A stretch of DNA of 64,000 nt from CAYWRZ01 sp964460845 (lineage in GTDB: Bacteria; Bacteroidota; Bacteroidia; Flavobacteriales_D; UBA2798): NCBI GenBank assembly GCA_964460845.1, contig CAYWRZ010000005.1, forward strand, positions 1-64,000, in the 5' to 3' direction. Shown here one piece after another: positions 1 to 9,161 of this stretch. Under the pieces are notes generated by a model. That model saw nothing but the letters and a program-made list of their open reading frames with translations. It was not told the origin of the DNA and searched no databases. Position 1 is the stretch's first letter. Every line of letters starts with the position of its first letter. Both the position numbers and the translations under genes were made by a program.

Positions 1-30
1 CGCAACTCTCTCCCAAAACACCACACCACG

Positions 31-54
31 TTCCCTGAGCGAAGCCGAAGGGAA
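31..54. repeat. REP-like hairpin with CTGAGCGAAGCCGAAG core
   Basis: A short inverted repeat has arms TTCCCT (31-36) and AGGGAA (49-54) around a core whose reverse complement, CTTCGGCTTCGCTCAG, recurs exactly at 49689-49704 and with one change at 49728-49743. The arms differ between copies while the core is kept. It lies just beyond the rplT terminator. I infer a dispersed REP-like element. Confidence 0.6.
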
Positions 55-60
55 CGACAC

Positions 61-89
61 AAAAAAACCCCCTGACACAAATCAGGGGG
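61..89 (-). terminator. Intrinsic terminator of the thrS-infC-rpmI-rplT operon
   Basis: An 8-bp perfect GC-rich stem (68-75 with 82-89) with a 6-nt loop is followed on the minus strand by seven T residues (61-67). It lies 24 bp past the rplT stop codon, as expected for the operon's end. Confidence 0.9.
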
Positions 90-112
90 CCTTCTATTTC
101 AGAAAGAAATCT

Positions 113-457
113 TTACTTCACTTTTTCTACGATAGCTTTGAAAGCTTCGGGATTATTCATCGCGAGGTCGGCTAATACTTTACGGTTAAATTCAAGACCG
201 CTGGCATTGAGCTTGCCCATAAACTCGCTGTACGAGAGACCGTGTGCGCGCACACCGGCATTGATACGCTGAATCCACAGCCCGCGGAAGAGTCTTTTCT
301 TCTGTTTGCGGCCTGAATAGGCGTGCGTACCGCCTTTTTCAAGTACGTTTTTGGCTACGGTATATACGTTTTTCGCGCGACCGAAATAGCCTTTGGTTTG
401 GGAAAGGACTTTTTTCCTTCTGTGCTTTGAAGCAACTTTGTTTTTACTGCGTGGCAT
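113..457 (-). CDS. rplT: 50S ribosomal protein L20
   Basis: L20 binds 23S rRNA early in assembly of the large ribosomal subunit. The 114-residue product has the normal length, the very basic N-terminal extension (MPRSKNKVASKHRRKK) and the family segment GLWIQRINAG. It is the last gene of the thrS-infC-rpmI-rplT order, 93 bp after rpmI and just before a strong terminator. The ATG start is the only sensible one. In enterobacteria L20 represses its own operon by binding the leader; nothing in this window shows whether that happens here. Identification is certain from sequence and context. Confidence 0.98.
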   Translation of the reverse strand: MPRSKNKVASKHRRKKVLSQTKGYFGRAKNVYTVAKNVLEKGGTHAYSGRKQKKRLFRGLWIQRINAGVRAHGLSYSEFMGKLNASGLEFNRKVLADLAMNNPEAFKAIVEKVK

Positions 458-550
458 AGTTTTTTGTTTTTGGTAATCAGCGGCCGCGTCAGGCGGAACT
501 TTTAGTACTAATTACCGGGTTTAACACTGAACCTTTTGTAACCTTTGGGG

Positions 551-745
551 TTACAGTACAAGCATTGCTTTCACATTGTCCATGTCGGCTTTGTGTACCA
601 GTGCGCTGTGCGTCAGGGCACGTTTACGCTTGGTAGCCTTCTTGGTCAGGATGTGCCGCTTAAACGCTTGTTTCCGTTTGATCTTTCCAGTGGCGGTTAC
701 TTTGAACCTCTTTTTCGCACTGGAATTGGTCTTCATCTTCGGCAT
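551..745 (-). CDS. rpmI: 50S ribosomal protein L35
   Basis: This 64-residue, strongly basic protein starts MPKMKTNSSAKKRFK, the standard L35 N-terminus, and has the usual family length. L35 is a small structural protein of the large ribosomal subunit. It lies 32 bp after infC and 93 bp before rplT in the conserved order. A small hairpin (538-543 with 549-554) covers its stop codon but has no T-run, so I do not call a terminator there. Confidence 0.98.
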   Translation of the reverse strand: MPKMKTNSSAKKRFKVTATGKIKRKQAFKRHILTKKATKRKRALTHSALVHKADMDNVKAMLVL

Positions 746-777
746 TTGACTTGATTTGATTTATTGGAATTAAGCCT

Positions 778-1341
778 TTATTTCTTCTTTTTCGGGTTGA
801 TCATGATGAACATTTTCTTCCCTTCGAGCGAGGGCATCTTTTCTACCACGCCATGTTCCTCAAGCGCCTGGGCAAACTTGAGCAGCAGGATTTCTCCCCT
901 TTCCTTGAACACGATAGAACGCCCTTTAAAAAACACATACGCGCGTACTTTGGAACCTTCTTCCAAAAACCCGAGCGCATGCTTCACTTTAAAGTTAAAA
1001 TCATGGTCGTCGGTATTGGGTCCGAAACGGATCTCCTTTACCACTACTTTAAGCTGCTTTGCTTTCAGCTCTTTCTGTTTCTTTTTCTGTTCGTAAAGAA
1101 ACTTCTTGTAATCCGTAATCTTACAGACGGGCGGAACGGCATTCGGCGAAATTTCCACCAAATCCAACTCACGCTCCTGCGCCATACGCAAAGCTTCCGA
1201 CAAGGGATAAACCTTGGGCTCTACCCCATCGGCTACCAAACGTACCTCACGGGCAGTAATACGCTGGTTTATCTTGTGTAACTCCTCTCGCTGAGGCCTG
1301 CCTCTCGGACCACGCGGGCCACGGGGAGGACGGTTGTTCAT
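778..1341 (-). CDS. infC: Translation initiation factor IF-3
   Basis: IF-3 binds the 30S subunit, keeps subunits apart and checks start-codon pairing. The 187-residue product has the N-domain motif KINQRITAREVRLV, the interdomain linker and the C-domain with KEIRFGPNTDDHDF. An extra N-terminal Arg/Pro/Gly-rich stretch (MNNRPPRGPRGPRGRP) is typical of Bacteroidota versions. It begins 27 bp after thrS. The chosen start is a normal ATG rather than the AUU used for autoregulation in E. coli, so that feedback may be absent here (inference). Confidence 0.97.
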   Translation of the reverse strand: MNNRPPRGPRGPRGRPQREELHKINQRITAREVRLVADGVEPKVYPLSEALRMAQERELDLVEISPNAVPPVCKITDYKKFLYEQKKKQKELKAKQLKVVVKEIRFGPNTDDHDFNFKVKHALGFLEEGSKVRAYVFFKGRSIVFKERGEILLLKFAQALEEHGVVEKMPSLEGKKMFIMINPKKKK

Positions 1342-1368
1342 CTGTGCTATAACTCTTGTTTTTAGTTA

Positions 1369-3318
1369 TTACTTTACTTCTATGCCGGGCATCTTTTCTT
1401 CAATCTCCCGGTTCACTACCGCTGCAAACTCAGGCAGGGTAAACGAACCTTTGTCTCCTTCTCCATGACGCCTTACGGAAACCAACTGTTCGGCCTGTTC
1501 TTTCTCACCTACAATCAGCATATAAGGCACCTTTTTCAGCTCGGCATCGCGTATCTTTTTGCCTATCTTCTCGTTCCTTTCGTCAACGAGGCTGCGAATA
1601 TCGTAATTATTTAACAAATTTGAAACTTCGCGAGCGTAATCATTATACTTTTCGCTGATGGGCAATAAAATAGCCTGCTCAGGGGTAAGCCATAGGGGGA
1701 AGTTACCCGCACAGTGCTCAATAAGCACGGCTACAAAACGTTCGAGCGATCCGAAGGGGGCCCGGTGAATCATCACCGGACGATGTTTTTGGTTATCGCT
1801 GCCGGTATATTCCAGCTCAAAACGCTCGGGCAGGTTGTAATCGACCTGAATGGTGCCCAACTGCCACTGCCGACCGATGGCATCTTTCACCATAAAATCG
1901 AGCTTAGGCCCGTAAAAAGCCGCTTCGCCGGTTTCGATAACGGTGTTCAGCCCTTTCTCGGTCGCCGCATTGATAATGGACTGCTCCGCTTTCTGCCAGT
2001 TTTCGTCACTGCCGATGTACTTGGAAGGATTATCCGGATCGCGTAGCGAAATCTGCGCGGTGTACTCTTTAAAATCGAGCGCGTTGAAGGTGTAAAGCAC
2101 CAAATCGATCACTTTTTTAAACTCCTCCTCTACCTGATCGGGACGGCAAAAGATGTGGGCGTCATCTTGTGTAAAGCCCCGCACGCGGGTAAGCCCGTGC
2201 AGCTCGCCGCTCTGCTCGTAACGATACACGGTACCAAACTCGGCCAGCCTGAACGGCAAATCTTTATATGAACGGGGAGCCGCTTTGTAGATTTCGCAAT
2301 GGTGCGGACAGTTCATTGGCTTCAGGAAAAACTCCTCGCCCTCGGCCGGTGTTTCAATCGGCTTAAACGAATCCTTCCCGTATTTCTCGTAGTGTCCCGA
2401 AGTTACATACAGATTTTTATTGGCTATATGCGGAGTAACCACCTGCTGGTATCCTGCTTTTTTCTGAGCGTTGCGCATAAACTGTTCCAGGCGCTCGCGC
2501 AGGGCGGTTCCTTTCGGCAACCAAAGTGGCAGCCCCATGCCCACCTTTTCGGAAAAGGTAAACAGTTCGAGTTCCTTGCCCAGCTTGCGGTGATCGCGTT
2601 TTTTGGCCTCTTCCAGCATCACAAGGTACTCGTCGAGCTCTTTCTGCTTGGGAAAAGTAATACCGTAAATACGGGTAAGCTGCTTGTTTTTTTCGTCGCC
2701 TTTCCAGTATGCCCCGGCAATTGCGGTAAGTTTCACGGCTTTCACAAAACCGGTGTCCGGAATATGAGGTCCACGGCACAAATCGGTAAAATTACCCTGA
2801 CTATAAAAGGTGATGCTTCCGTCTTCGAGGTTTTCGAGCAAGTCGAGCTTATACTCGTCTCCCTTTTTACGAAAATATTCTACCGCCTCCGCTTTGGGCA
2901 CCTCGCGACGCAGAAAGGCATTTTTCTGCCGGGCCAGTTCCAGCATCTTGTCTTCTATTTTTTTGAGGTCGGCCTCGGTAAACGGCTGCTCGCCAAAATC
3001 GACATCGTAATAAAATCCTCTTTCTATCGGCGGACCGATACCGAACTTAATGCCCGGATAATAGGCTTCGAGCGCTTCGGCCATCAGGTGCGCCGAAGAA
3101 TGCCAAAGTGTCGATTTACCCGCCTCGTCGTTCCACGTGAGCAGCTTCAGATGCACGTCTTCCGTAAGGGGAAGCGTGGCGTCGATGGTTTTACCGTCGA
3201 TTTGAGCGGCCAGCACGTTGCGGGCCAATCCTTCACTGATATCCTGTGCCACCCGAAGCGCTGTAGCGCCTTCGGGGTATTCACGTACGGAGCCGTCGGG
3301 CAGGGTAATACGTATCAT
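1369..3318 (-). CDS. thrS: Threonyl-tRNA synthetase
   Basis: This class II synthetase charges tRNA-Thr in the cytoplasm. The 649-residue protein has the full architecture: TGS domain (about 1-60), editing domain with the HSSAHLMAEAL motif, the catalytic core with Zn-ligand segments MNCPHHCEIY, DDAHIFC and VMIHRAPFG, and a C-terminal anticodon-binding domain starting near ILLPISEKYNDYA. It is the first gene of the operon with infC, rpmI and rplT. A minus-strand -7 box TAACTTTG lies 26 bp upstream of the ATG. No T-box or leader attenuator is visible in the short 5' region. Confidence 0.98.
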   Translation of the reverse strand: MIRITLPDGSVREYPEGATALRVAQDISEGLARNVLAAQIDGKTIDATLPLTEDVHLKLLTWNDEAGKSTLWHSSAHLMAEALEAYYPGIKFGIGPPIERGFYYDVDFGEQPFTEADLKKIEDKMLELARQKNAFLRREVPKAEAVEYFRKKGDEYKLDLLENLEDGSITFYSQGNFTDLCRGPHIPDTGFVKAVKLTAIAGAYWKGDEKNKQLTRIYGITFPKQKELDEYLVMLEEAKKRDHRKLGKELELFTFSEKVGMGLPLWLPKGTALRERLEQFMRNAQKKAGYQQVVTPHIANKNLYVTSGHYEKYGKDSFKPIETPAEGEEFFLKPMNCPHHCEIYKAAPRSYKDLPFRLAEFGTVYRYEQSGELHGLTRVRGFTQDDAHIFCRPDQVEEEFKKVIDLVLYTFNALDFKEYTAQISLRDPDNPSKYIGSDENWQKAEQSIINAATEKGLNTVIETGEAAFYGPKLDFMVKDAIGRQWQLGTIQVDYNLPERFELEYTGSDNQKHRPVMIHRAPFGSLERFVAVLIEHCAGNFPLWLTPEQAILLPISEKYNDYAREVSNLLNNYDIRSLVDERNEKIGKKIRDAELKKVPYMLIVGEKEQAEQLVSVRRHGEGDKGSFTLPEFAAVVNREIEEKMPGIEVK

Positions 3319-3343
3319 GTATGAATTCTTAAAATAAAGGGAG

Positions 3344-3351
3344 CAAAGTTA
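3344..3351 (-). promoter_or_regulatory. -7 promoter box (TAACTTTG) for thrS operon
   Basis: The element matches the Bacteroidota primary-sigma -7 consensus TAnnTTTG, read on the minus strand, and sits 26 bp before the thrS ATG. I cannot define a convincing -33 box. Placement is by consensus only. Confidence 0.6.
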
Positions 3352-3409
3352 AAAAAATAAGACACCGGATAGGAAGCCTTCGGCAGCGGAATTAGAAATA
3401 AACGGAATT

Positions 3410-6400
3410 TTATTCTTCTTCTTTCCGGAGGGTACCTTTTTCGGAGTTTTTGTCTTCGGTTTGCACAGGAGTGGGAGTCGGTGTTTGGGCAGGGACCGGA
3501 GTTTGAACAGGCGTACGGCGTTTGCGACGGGTAAAAAGTTTCTGAATCCGTTGTATAATACGCAGCTCCGAAAGCCGGTCAAATTCTTCGGTGTAATAAA
3601 TACCCGCACCCTGGGTATAAGGTGCCTGCGAGGTGTTCGTGATGTCAAATTCGTTCGACTCGTTAAAGGCCCTTACCCTAAATGTTCCGTCCTGGTTGAT
3701 TTTGTATTCCACGTTAAAATCACCGATAAGGCTGTTGGGATTCTGGTTGGTACGATTACCACTGCTCACACCCACGTTGCCTTTTACGATAAGGCGGTCG
3801 TTAAAAAACTGGGTGGACAAGGCCACGGCTATTTCCTCGTTCGAAATTTCATCTCCGGGCTTATAATTTACCCCCACATCAAACTCATCACTGATCTGAG
3901 AAAGCCAGTTGCTCAACTGACTCGAAAGCAGCTCGCCGGTAGTAGCCGCAAGCCCCGACTGGGCAGCGTTGCTAATGGTATTGGTCAGCGGTAGAAATTT
4001 ATTAATCGCCAACAGGGCAAAAAACTGACGGCTCATTTCCTGCTCCGAAGCACGTATCACGGTTAGTGCAGCCCGCAGGTTCTCGTCGGCACGCGGTATA
4101 TTAATGTTAAACGTGATAAGCGGCTGGAAAAGGCTTTGTTTGAGCGACATTTCACATTCTACTTCCATGTTGTTGCGGTACTGCGGCGCCAAATCGGAAG
4201 GCATCAGCTCAAAGGGTGAAGCCTGCACTTTATAGACGGCGGTCAGGTCTATATCGGCGGTATATGGATCGCCGTACCAATTGATAGTGCTGCCTTTTTT
4301 CACCGTAAAATGCTTGTTGATCACATTCATCAGGGTAAAGTAATAATCGCCCTGATCGACCACATACTGCCCGTACATGCTAAACTGCCCGAGCTGATCG
4401 ATACCCAGCGAAATATGTCCCGAACCTTTCGCACGAATCATATCGCCCGCCAGCTTATCGAACACGATCTGCATTTCCGCATCGGGGGTCACATCAAATT
4501 CAAAATTGAGCGTAATACCCGACAAATCGACTTTATTGCTCACCGCAATCTGATTGCTGTCGGCTGCCGAGACGAAACGGACAAAATCCTGCAACGTCAC
4601 ATCCGACGAGCCGTACAGCGGCAATACCACCCGGGTTCCTTTTTCGGTTTTCACGTTCACATCGACTTCTATGCCGCCGCCCGAAGTAAATACGTTCACT
4701 CTTCCACTGGCATAAGCACGGCCGTAGTAGAGCGGATTCATGTCTTCGGTCGTATTGAGGCAAAGCAGCTTGTTAAACTCAAGCTGTGTCGAGAAATTCC
4801 AGTTGCCGTAATTCGTATGGCGCAGCGCTCCCTGCGCCCAGCCCATGTTCCCTTTTAGATCGACCAGCGGAATGCTGTCGAATGCGATAAGATCTTCAAA
4901 CAGTTTTACCTCTCCGCCAAAATAGTATTCGGTATTGAGCATGTTTACTTTTACCGAACCGTAATCGAAATTCACTTTTCCCCTGACCAAAGGTTCGGAA
5001 GGCGTACCTCTTAGGGAGATTTCTCCGCTGGCCAGTCCGCGGAGGTTCGAAATATCGGAAGGCAAAAAGGCATTGAGGAAAATCAGGTTAAGCTGATCCA
5101 TCTTTACCCGATAATCGAGCGAATTCCCTCCATTACCGGCGTAATAACGGCCTTCAAAATGAAGAGAGGGCATTTCTTTTCGCTGCAAATCGCCCACGGT
5201 GTAAATGGCTTTATTGACCGGATCCCAGGCATTGACCAGGTGAAAATCGCCCAGGTAATCTTTGTTAATATAGAACGAATCGAGCGATACGTCGGCCGAA
5301 AGAAATACGTCGTTATAGGCATCGGAAATATACCCCGTACCGTTCAGCTTTCCCTTTAGCACCATGTTCGGATTACCGATAAGTGTATTCAGGTTCGACA
5401 TTTCAAAATCGCAGATATCAATCGCCAGGCTATCGGCCGGATCGGAAGATATTGTGCCGGCAACAGTGATAATCTGCTTGTCGTTATATATGTTAAAATC
5501 GGCTATGTGAACAGTGTCGCCCCGTATTTCGACATGAGAGCTTTCGTCGAGGTGCCAGGTTCCGGTAGCCTTGGTAATTTGGAATTGTGAAGGTTTGATG
5601 TCAAACTCAAAAAACTGGGGCGAATGCACAAGCCCTTCACCGAGAATAGTGCCCCAACTGGCCGAATCCCGGTTCATCCAGGCAATGGTGGTCGCCATTT
5701 TATTTTGGTACAATTCGCCATCGAGCGTAAAATTCTGCAAGCTGAGGCTGTCGTCGATAAAAATATCGGTGGCGCGGGTATTGAGTACGAGGTAGTCGCC
5801 GTTGTTACGGGCATTGACAGTGAAATTGCGGAATACCCTTCCGCCGACCTCCAGTGAAGCGATAGGATCGGTACGAAGCCGGAAGATATTTTTGTACGAA
5901 TCGATACGACCGTTGATACGTGTATTAGGTGAAAGCGCCACAGCCGGTACAAACAACTGCGTAACCATGCTGAAATCTTTTATCAGCACATCGTAGGTAA
6001 AAAGCTGCTCTCCTTTTACGGTAAACACCTCATTGTCAAAAAGCGCAGGCATCGCTTCGGAAAGAATAGACATGAAGCTCACCGGTAAATCGGTAAAGAA
6101 ATAGGTACCGAGTATTTGGAGATCAAGTATCGGCGAACTGAACGTAAGCTGCTTCTCTTCGCCCACCTTGTTAGCCGTAATACCTATAGAATCAAGGTGA
6201 TAAATCTGCCCTTTTTCTTCGTACTGCACCTCGGCAATAACTACGGTTCCTTCAAAATTATCGAGACTGCTTCCCGATGCGTTGGCCGACATCTGCAACG
6301 TAAGGTTGCTCAGCTCATCGCGATCCGAAAGATTAAGCTGTCCCAGGTTAGCTTTGTCGAGATCGACCGTGAAATTGAAACGGGGCGTTTTTTCTTCAAA

Positions 6401-7939
6401 ATTAATTTCACCGGCATACGTCAAATCAAGATTTTCGTCGCGCACAGAAAGCTCCCCGCTAAACAGTTGCGATTCCAAACGCCCGTCGAGCGCTATATTG
6501 CGATACTTGTATCCTCTGTACTCAAAAAGCGAAACCTTACCCAAAATATCGGCGCGCATGTAATTCAATCGCGAAATCAAGCCAAGCTCATCACGCGATC
6601 CTACATTGCTAAGCTCACGGGCATCCAAATCCAAATCGAAGCTCACCTTACCCATATCGGGAATATCGAAAAGGTAGCCTATATTAAACGCAGAGGTCAT
6701 CAAATCCCCTTTGTAATGATACAGGTTCTCGGCCGAATCGACATGAACGCGCAAGTCGGTTCGTACGGCACCCACGGCGGTTTGTATCCTGCTGTATGCC
6801 ACAAAATCGTTGAGCGTTCCGGTAAAGCTGGCCGATCCGGTAATCTGTCCCAGGCGAGCCAGGTTGGGCGGCAGCGAAATAAAAGCCGTGCTGTCGAAAG
6901 GCGGAAGCTTGATGGTCTGCAAATCGTGGCGCGTGGTCGAAAAAGATTTCAGTTCGGCCGCGATAAAGGCTTTTTCAATATCGGTAATCCCCACCATAGT
7001 GAGGTCGCCCTCCAGAAAAGTGGTTTCGGAAAGGTAAAGTCCCAGCCTTTTAAGGGTCAGATCATTGACGGTGCCATACACACGCGAGCTGAGCAGCACC
7101 TGCCGGTCGATGCCTTTCAGATCGGGCACAAAAAAAGCGATATCATCGAGCGAAACGAGCGAACTTCTCAGGTCGGCCCTCATTTTCACCTTGTCGGTAA
7201 AATCGCTGAAATCGTCGGTAGAGCCGTAGCTGAACGAGAGCGAGGGTATGTCGATCCGGCTGTCGGGCGTGCGGATAAATAACGAGTCGAAGCTCATGAG
7301 GGTTTTACTGAACTTAAAATCGGCACGTAAGGTATCGAGGTCAAAACCGCTGCAGTCTTTCACGGTAATGCGGTTAAACCTGACCATCGAGGTATCTGCG
7401 ACCTGCCTGAAATTAGCGGCGTCTATACTGAGGTTAGACAGACAGATATGGTTAAAATCGAGCCCATATTCTATCGGCTTCCGGTTGTAATCGTGGTAGG
7501 CAAAATCGGCCTCATTAAGTAAAATACGCTCACAGCTCAGGCCCCATCCGCCTTTGGAAGTGGTGTCTTTGGGCTTGTCGGACGAAAAATAATCTTCGAT
7601 AAACGCGAAGTTCATATCCTTTTCGCCTTCGTATTTTTTTAAGCGCACCACGGGTTTTTCAAACTCGGCCAAGTCGATACGTATTTCCTCTTTCGAAAGG
7701 GAAATGCTGCCGAGATAGCAGGTTACACGCGGCGCGTACAGCAGGGTATCGTTATGCTGGTCGGCCACATACAGGTCGCGCACCACTGCATAATCGAAAA
7801 AGCCGATGTCGATCGAACCGATCTTTACTGTGGTGTTGAGCTCGGCCGAAAGGTATTCGGCTACACGATGCCCGACCCAGGTCTGAAAAGCGGCCGATTT
7901 AAAGGCAAAAAACAAAAAAATGAGCAAAGCCAGCACCAC
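3410..7939 (-). CDS. tamB: TamB-like inner-membrane translocation/assembly protein (DUF490)
   Basis: This AsmA/TamB-type protein is expected to span the periplasm and to help outer-membrane biogenesis or lipid transport. The frame has about 1509 residues: an N-terminal hydrophobic anchor, long beta-rich repeats, and a C-terminal DUF490 region including FDKLAGDMIRAKGSGHISLG and ANLGQ-type strands, then a Pro/Thr-rich tail (PVQTPVPAQTPTPTP). The start is unusual. No ATG is present in frame before the upstream stop (8006-8008), and 7939 is GTG. The open frame continues upstream and codes KKVFRIIARTIAILLE, a natural positively charged run before the membrane anchor, so true initiation may be at a rare codon such as ATC at 7990. 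The gene is divergent from tsaD. Confidence 0.88.
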   Translation of the reverse strand: MVLALLIFLFFAFKSAAFQTWVGHRVAEYLSAELNTTVKIGSIDIGFFDYAVVRDLYVADQHNDTLLYAPRVTCYLGSISLSKEEIRIDLAEFEKPVVRLKKYEGEKDMNFAFIEDYFSSDKPKDTTSKGGWGLSCERILLNEADFAYHDYNRKPIEYGLDFNHICLSNLSIDAANFRQVADTSMVRFNRITVKDCSGFDLDTLRADFKFSKTLMSFDSLFIRTPDSRIDIPSLSFSYGSTDDFSDFTDKVKMRADLRSSLVSLDDIAFFVPDLKGIDRQVLLSSRVYGTVNDLTLKRLGLYLSETTFLEGDLTMVGITDIEKAFIAAELKSFSTTRHDLQTIKLPPFDSTAFISLPPNLARLGQITGSASFTGTLNDFVAYSRIQTAVGAVRTDLRVHVDSAENLYHYKGDLMTSAFNIGYLFDIPDMGKVSFDLDLDARELSNVGSRDELGLISRLNYMRADILGKVSLFEYRGYKYRNIALDGRLESQLFSGELSVRDENLDLTYAGEINFEEKTPRFNFTVDLDKANLGQLNLSDRDELSNLTLQMSANASGSSLDNFEGTVVIAEVQYEEKGQIYHLDSIGITANKVGEEKQLTFSSPILDLQILGTYFFTDLPVSFMSILSEAMPALFDNEVFTVKGEQLFTYDVLIKDFSMVTQLFVPAVALSPNTRINGRIDSYKNIFRLRTDPIASLEVGGRVFRNFTVNARNNGDYLVLNTRATDIFIDDSLSLQNFTLDGELYQNKMATTIAWMNRDSASWGTILGEGLVHSPQFFEFDIKPSQFQITKATGTWHLDESSHVEIRGDTVHIADFNIYNDKQIITVAGTISSDPADSLAIDICDFEMSNLNTLIGNPNMVLKGKLNGTGYISDAYNDVFLSADVSLDSFYINKDYLGDFHLVNAWDPVNKAIYTVGDLQRKEMPSLHFEGRYYAGNGGNSLDYRVKMDQLNLIFLNAFLPSDISNLRGLASGEISLRGTPSEPLVRGKVNFDYGSVKVNMLNTEYYFGGEVKLFEDLIAFDSIPLVDLKGNMGWAQGALRHTNYGNWNFSTQLEFNKLLCLNTTEDMNPLYYGRAYASGRVNVFTSGGGIEVDVNVKTEKGTRVVLPLYGSSDVTLQDFVRFVSAADSNQIAVSNKVDLSGITLNFEFDVTPDAEMQIVFDKLAGDMIRAKGSGHISLGIDQLGQFSMYGQYVVDQGDYYFTLMNVINKHFTVKKGSTINWYGDPYTADIDLTAVYKVQASPFELMPSDLAPQYRNNMEVECEMSLKQSLFQPLITFNINIPRADENLRAALTVIRASEQEMSRQFFALLAINKFLPLTNTISNAAQSGLAATTGELLSSQLSNWLSQISDEFDVGVNYKPGDEISNEEIAVALSTQFFNDRLIVKGNVGVSSGNRTNQNPNSLIGDFNVEYKINQDGTFRVRAFNESNEFDITNTSQAPYTQGAGIYYTEEFDRLSELRIIQRIQKLFTRRKRRTPVQTPVPAQTPTPTPVQTEDKNSEKGTLRKEEE

Positions 7940-7989
7940 CTCCAGCAGGATGGCTATAGTACGGGCAATTATCCGGAATACTTTTTTGA

Positions 7990-7997
7990 TACCTTTG
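7990..7997 (+). promoter_or_regulatory. -7 promoter box (TACCTTTG) for tsaD
   Basis: A perfect TAnnTTTG match lies 20 bp upstream of the TTG codon proposed to start tsaD. This leaves a 5' leader of only about 12-17 nt. It overlaps the upstream coding extension of tamB on the other strand. Confidence 0.6.
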
Positions 7998-8017
7998 GCC
8001 TTATTTTACTACTCCAG

Positions 8018-9061
8018 TTGGCTATCTACAAAGATATTACAATTCTCGGCATCGAATCTTCCTGCGACGAAACTTCGGCAGCGGTGATTCGCAACGGAGA
8101 GCTGATCGCACATGTTACCGCTACGCAAAAGGTACACGAGCGCTACGGCGGCGTGGTACCCGAGCTGGCCTCGAGAGCGCACCAGCAGCACATTATTCCC
8201 GTTACCGACGCGGTATTGAAAGACGCGAACCTCCAACCGACCGACCTCGATGCCATCGCTTTTACGCGTGGCCCCGGGCTCTTAGGAGCCTTGCTGGTAG
8301 GCACTTCTTTCGCCAAATCGATGGCCCTGGCGCTCGGTATTCCGCTTATCGACGTGAACCACATGCAGGCGCACATTTTGGCGCATTTTATCCGCAAACC
8401 CGGCGAAGAGAAAAAAATCCCCGAATTTCCCCTGCTCTGCCTTACCGTGTCGGGCGGACATACCCAGCTCGTAGTGGTACGCAGCGCACTCGAAATGGAA
8501 GTCATCGGCGAAACGATCGACGATGCTGCGGGCGAAGCCTTCGACAAAACGGCCAAAATCATGGGACTCCCTTATCCCGGCGGCCCCCTTATCGACAAGC
8601 TGGCGGCTACAGGCGACCCCTTGCGTTTCCGTTTTTCGCACCCGAAAATTGCGGGCTACGATTTCAGCTTCAGCGGACTCAAAACTCAAGTGCTCTATTT
8701 TCTGCGTGATCAGGAGAAAATGGAGCCCGGTTTTACGGAAAAGAACCGACACGACATTTGCGCTTCGGTACAGCATACCATTGTCGAAATACTGCTCGAC
8801 AAGCTGCGGCGGGCGGCCCGTGCGCTGGGCATTACCCGGGTAGCGCTGGCGGGCGGCGTATCGGCCAACTCCGGTCTGCGAAAAAAACTGCTCGAAACAG
8901 GCGCGCACGAAGGCTGGGAAGTGTTCATTCCGCCGTTTGAATACTGCACCGACAATGCGGCTATGATAGCCATGACAGGGCATTTCAAATACCATGCCGG
9001 GCTATTTACCGATCAGCAGGTCACTCCTTTGGCACGTATGCCTTTGGGTGCTTCACACTAA
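8018..9061 (+). CDS. tsaD: tRNA N6-adenosine threonylcarbamoyltransferase
   Basis: TsaD transfers the threonylcarbamoyl group to A37 of ANN-decoding tRNAs, together with TsaB and TsaE. With a TTG start at 8018 the product is 347 residues (MAIYKDITILGIESSCDE), matching the family's length and N-terminus; the open frame extends upstream to 7754 but that part is antisense to tamB. ASKHA features seen are GIESSCDETS, the metal-binding H115 and H119 in NHMQAHILAHF, SGGHTQL, and GGVSANSGLRKKL. The TTG choice is supported by the -7 box just upstream and by the absence of ATG or GTG nearby. The gene stands alone on this strand before the sulfur-transporter genes. Confidence 0.93.
   Translation: MAIYKDITILGIESSCDETSAAVIRNGELIAHVTATQKVHERYGGVVPELASRAHQQHIIPVTDAVLKDANLQPTDLDAIAFTRGPGLLGALLVGTSFAKSMALALGIPLIDVNHMQAHILAHFIRKPGEEKKIPEFPLLCLTVSGGHTQLVVVRSALEMEVIGETIDDAAGEAFDKTAKIMGLPYPGGPLIDKLAATGDPLRFRFSHPKIAGYDFSFSGLKTQVLYFLRDQEKMEPGFTEKNRHDICASVQHTIVEILLDKLRRAARALGITRVALAGGVSANSGLRKKLLETGAHEGWEVFIPPFEYCTDNAAMIAMTGHFKYHAGLFTDQQVTPLARMPLGASH
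8029..8036 (-). promoter_or_regulatory. -7 promoter box (TATCTTTG) for tamB
   Basis: A perfect TAnnTTTG on the minus strand points toward tamB. It lies inside the first codons of tsaD, 32 bp beyond the opposing box at 7990-7997, so the two promoters face each other and their transcripts would overlap by about 20 nt. Confidence 0.55.
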
Positions 9062-9161
9062 AGAGTGCTTTCGGGCTCGTTTTTCGACAGCGAATTTTCT
9101 CCGTTTTCGCACTACAAAGGACATTCTTTACCTTACCTTTAGCGGCATTAAACCCGTTGCT

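Noticed and set aside
538..554. Hairpin GTAACC/GGTTAC over the rpmI stop codon as a terminator or L20 leader
   Set aside because: The stem is only 6 bp with no T-run, and rplT transcription must pass through.
2299..3324. Plus-strand open frame of 341 codons opposite thrS
   Set aside because: Antisense shadow of a certain gene, with no recognisable protein features.
6116..7282. Plus-strand open frame of 388 codons inside tamB
   Set aside because: It is antisense to tamB, has no family signal, and comes from the codon bias of the minus-strand gene.
7754..8017. Upstream extension of tsaD
   Set aside because: TsaD homologues start near ILGIESSCDE; the extension is antisense to tamB and upstream of the -7 box.
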